Source of the DNA: a bacterium
GTDB taxonomy: Bacteria; RBG-13-66-14
Reading direction: 5' to 3'
Assembly: GCA_021107695.1 (NCBI GenBank)
Contig: JAIOSI010000153.1
Coordinates: 1-5,996 of the forward strand
Length of the DNA: 5,996 nt
Shown: in pieces, positions 5,745 through 5,996 of the stretch
Layout of the letters: each line of letters opens with the position of its first letter
Position numbering within the stretch: position 1 is the stretch's first letter
The notes under the pieces: model-generated
What the model was told of the DNA's origin: nothing
Database searches by the model: none
Seen by the model: only the letters and a program-made list of their open reading frames with translations
Made by a program: the position numbers and the translations under genes

Positions 5745-5761
5745 GCAACGCAGTGCGTTGC
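5745..5761. repeat. short perfect palindrome
   Basis: GCAACGCA and TGCGTTGC are reverse complements around a single central G. Its compact symmetry is more like a protein-binding dyad than an RNA hairpin, because the loop would be only about 3 nt. No T-run follows on either strand within a few bases. The rest of 5701-5836 shows no gene. Confidence 0.45.
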
Positions 5762-5836
5762 ATCACATTTTCGCGACGACAGTTAGGGATTACTCTGCGA
5801 CTATTTCCGCGTACAGGCTCCCGTTGGTCGCTACCG

Positions 5837-5996
5837 TTACCGACTGATGACAACTCGTTTTGTCAGTGCCTGTCCATCGGTCTCCAGTCGAAGCAGATAG
5901 ACTCCGGAGGGAAGCTCGGCGACTGTCCACTCAATTGCATGCCGCCCAGCAACATAGCTTTCGCTGGTCAGGGTAGCAACCCGTCGTCCGGCGAGG
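5837..5996 (-). CDS. C-terminus of a secreted protein with a T9SS type A sorting domain (5' truncated by window edge)
   Basis: The last 52 codons before the TAA at 5837-5839 are present; the rest lies beyond the right edge. The segment reads GRRVATL near its start, then GRHAIEW, LPSGVYLLRLE and finally TKRVVISR. This is the standard pattern of the C-terminal sorting domain recognised by the type IX secretion system (G-x-x-V, a-G-x-H-x-x-x-W, LPSGVYxxRL, then a basic K-R-x-x-x-x end). The protein is therefore probably exported through the Sec system and then secreted or anchored at the cell surface, its tail being cleaved by the T9SS sortase. A FlgD-like Ig fold shares part of this pattern, but the very C-terminal position favours sorting. 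The passenger domain, and thus the function, is not visible. No clear terminator follows directly; the palindromes at 5745 and 5673 lie downstream. Confidence 0.85.
   Translation of the reverse strand, partial: LAGRRVATLTSESYVAGRHAIEWTVAELPSGVYLLRLETDGQALTKRVVISR

Noticed and set aside
5681..5795. Direct repeat GGGATTACTC at 5681-5690 and 5786-5795
   Set aside because: A 10-bp match within 6 kb is expected by chance, and the flanking bases do not extend it.

Overview
This window appears to come from a bacterial chromosome of moderate GC content (my impression, not counted). Two features point to the Fibrobacteres-Chlorobi-Bacteroidetes (FCB) superphylum. The right edge carries the C-terminus of a protein with a type IX secretion (T9SS type A) sorting domain. 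The alpha/beta hydrolase and the GH3-family enzyme also resemble family members I know from Bacteroidetes and relatives. However, strong Shine-Dalgarno sites and E. coli-like -35/-10 promoter elements are present, which is unlike Bacteroidetes proper. An FCB candidate phylum (for example Zixibacteria, Cloacimonetes or KSB1-type lineages) is therefore more likely. This placement is inference, not identification.

Layout, left to right. (1) Positions 1-867, minus strand: the N-terminal 289 codons of a GH3-family adenylating enzyme, cut by the window edge. (2) 980-1738, minus: an alpha/beta hydrolase with a complete Ser-Asp-His triad and a good sigma70-type promoter at 1799-1828; it lies upstream of GH3 and the two are probably co-transcribed. 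(3) 1739-2157: a divergent intergenic region holding that promoter, a GC-rich inverted repeat and a probable extended -10 promoter for the next gene. (4) 2158-3213, plus: a very acidic, methionine-rich secreted lipoprotein, followed by a strong intrinsic terminator. (5) 3299-3364: a pair of head-to-head palindromic repeats of the REP/intergenic-repeat type. (6) 3374-4279, minus: a GNAT acetyltransferase whose N-terminal half may be a decayed second GNAT domain. (7) 4463-5548, minus: a stand-alone metallo-beta-lactamase-fold ODP (flavodiiron-type) protein with a C-terminal extension and its own promoter. (8) 5549-5836: a non-coding region with two perfect palindromes. (9) 5837-5996, minus: the T9SS sorting-domain tail.

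The genes do not form one obvious pathway. The hydrolase-GH3 pair is the best candidate for a shared function (acyl activation or conjugation plus hydrolysis). The ODP protein suggests oxygen or NO handling or sensing, and the lipoprotein and T9SS protein belong to the cell envelope. I see no CRISPR array, tRNA, rRNA, transposase or phage gene. The points most worth a second look are the Met/Asp/Glu-rich lipoprotein tail, the GH3-hydrolase pairing, the stand-alone ODP protein with its unassigned C-terminal region, and the paired palindromic repeats.
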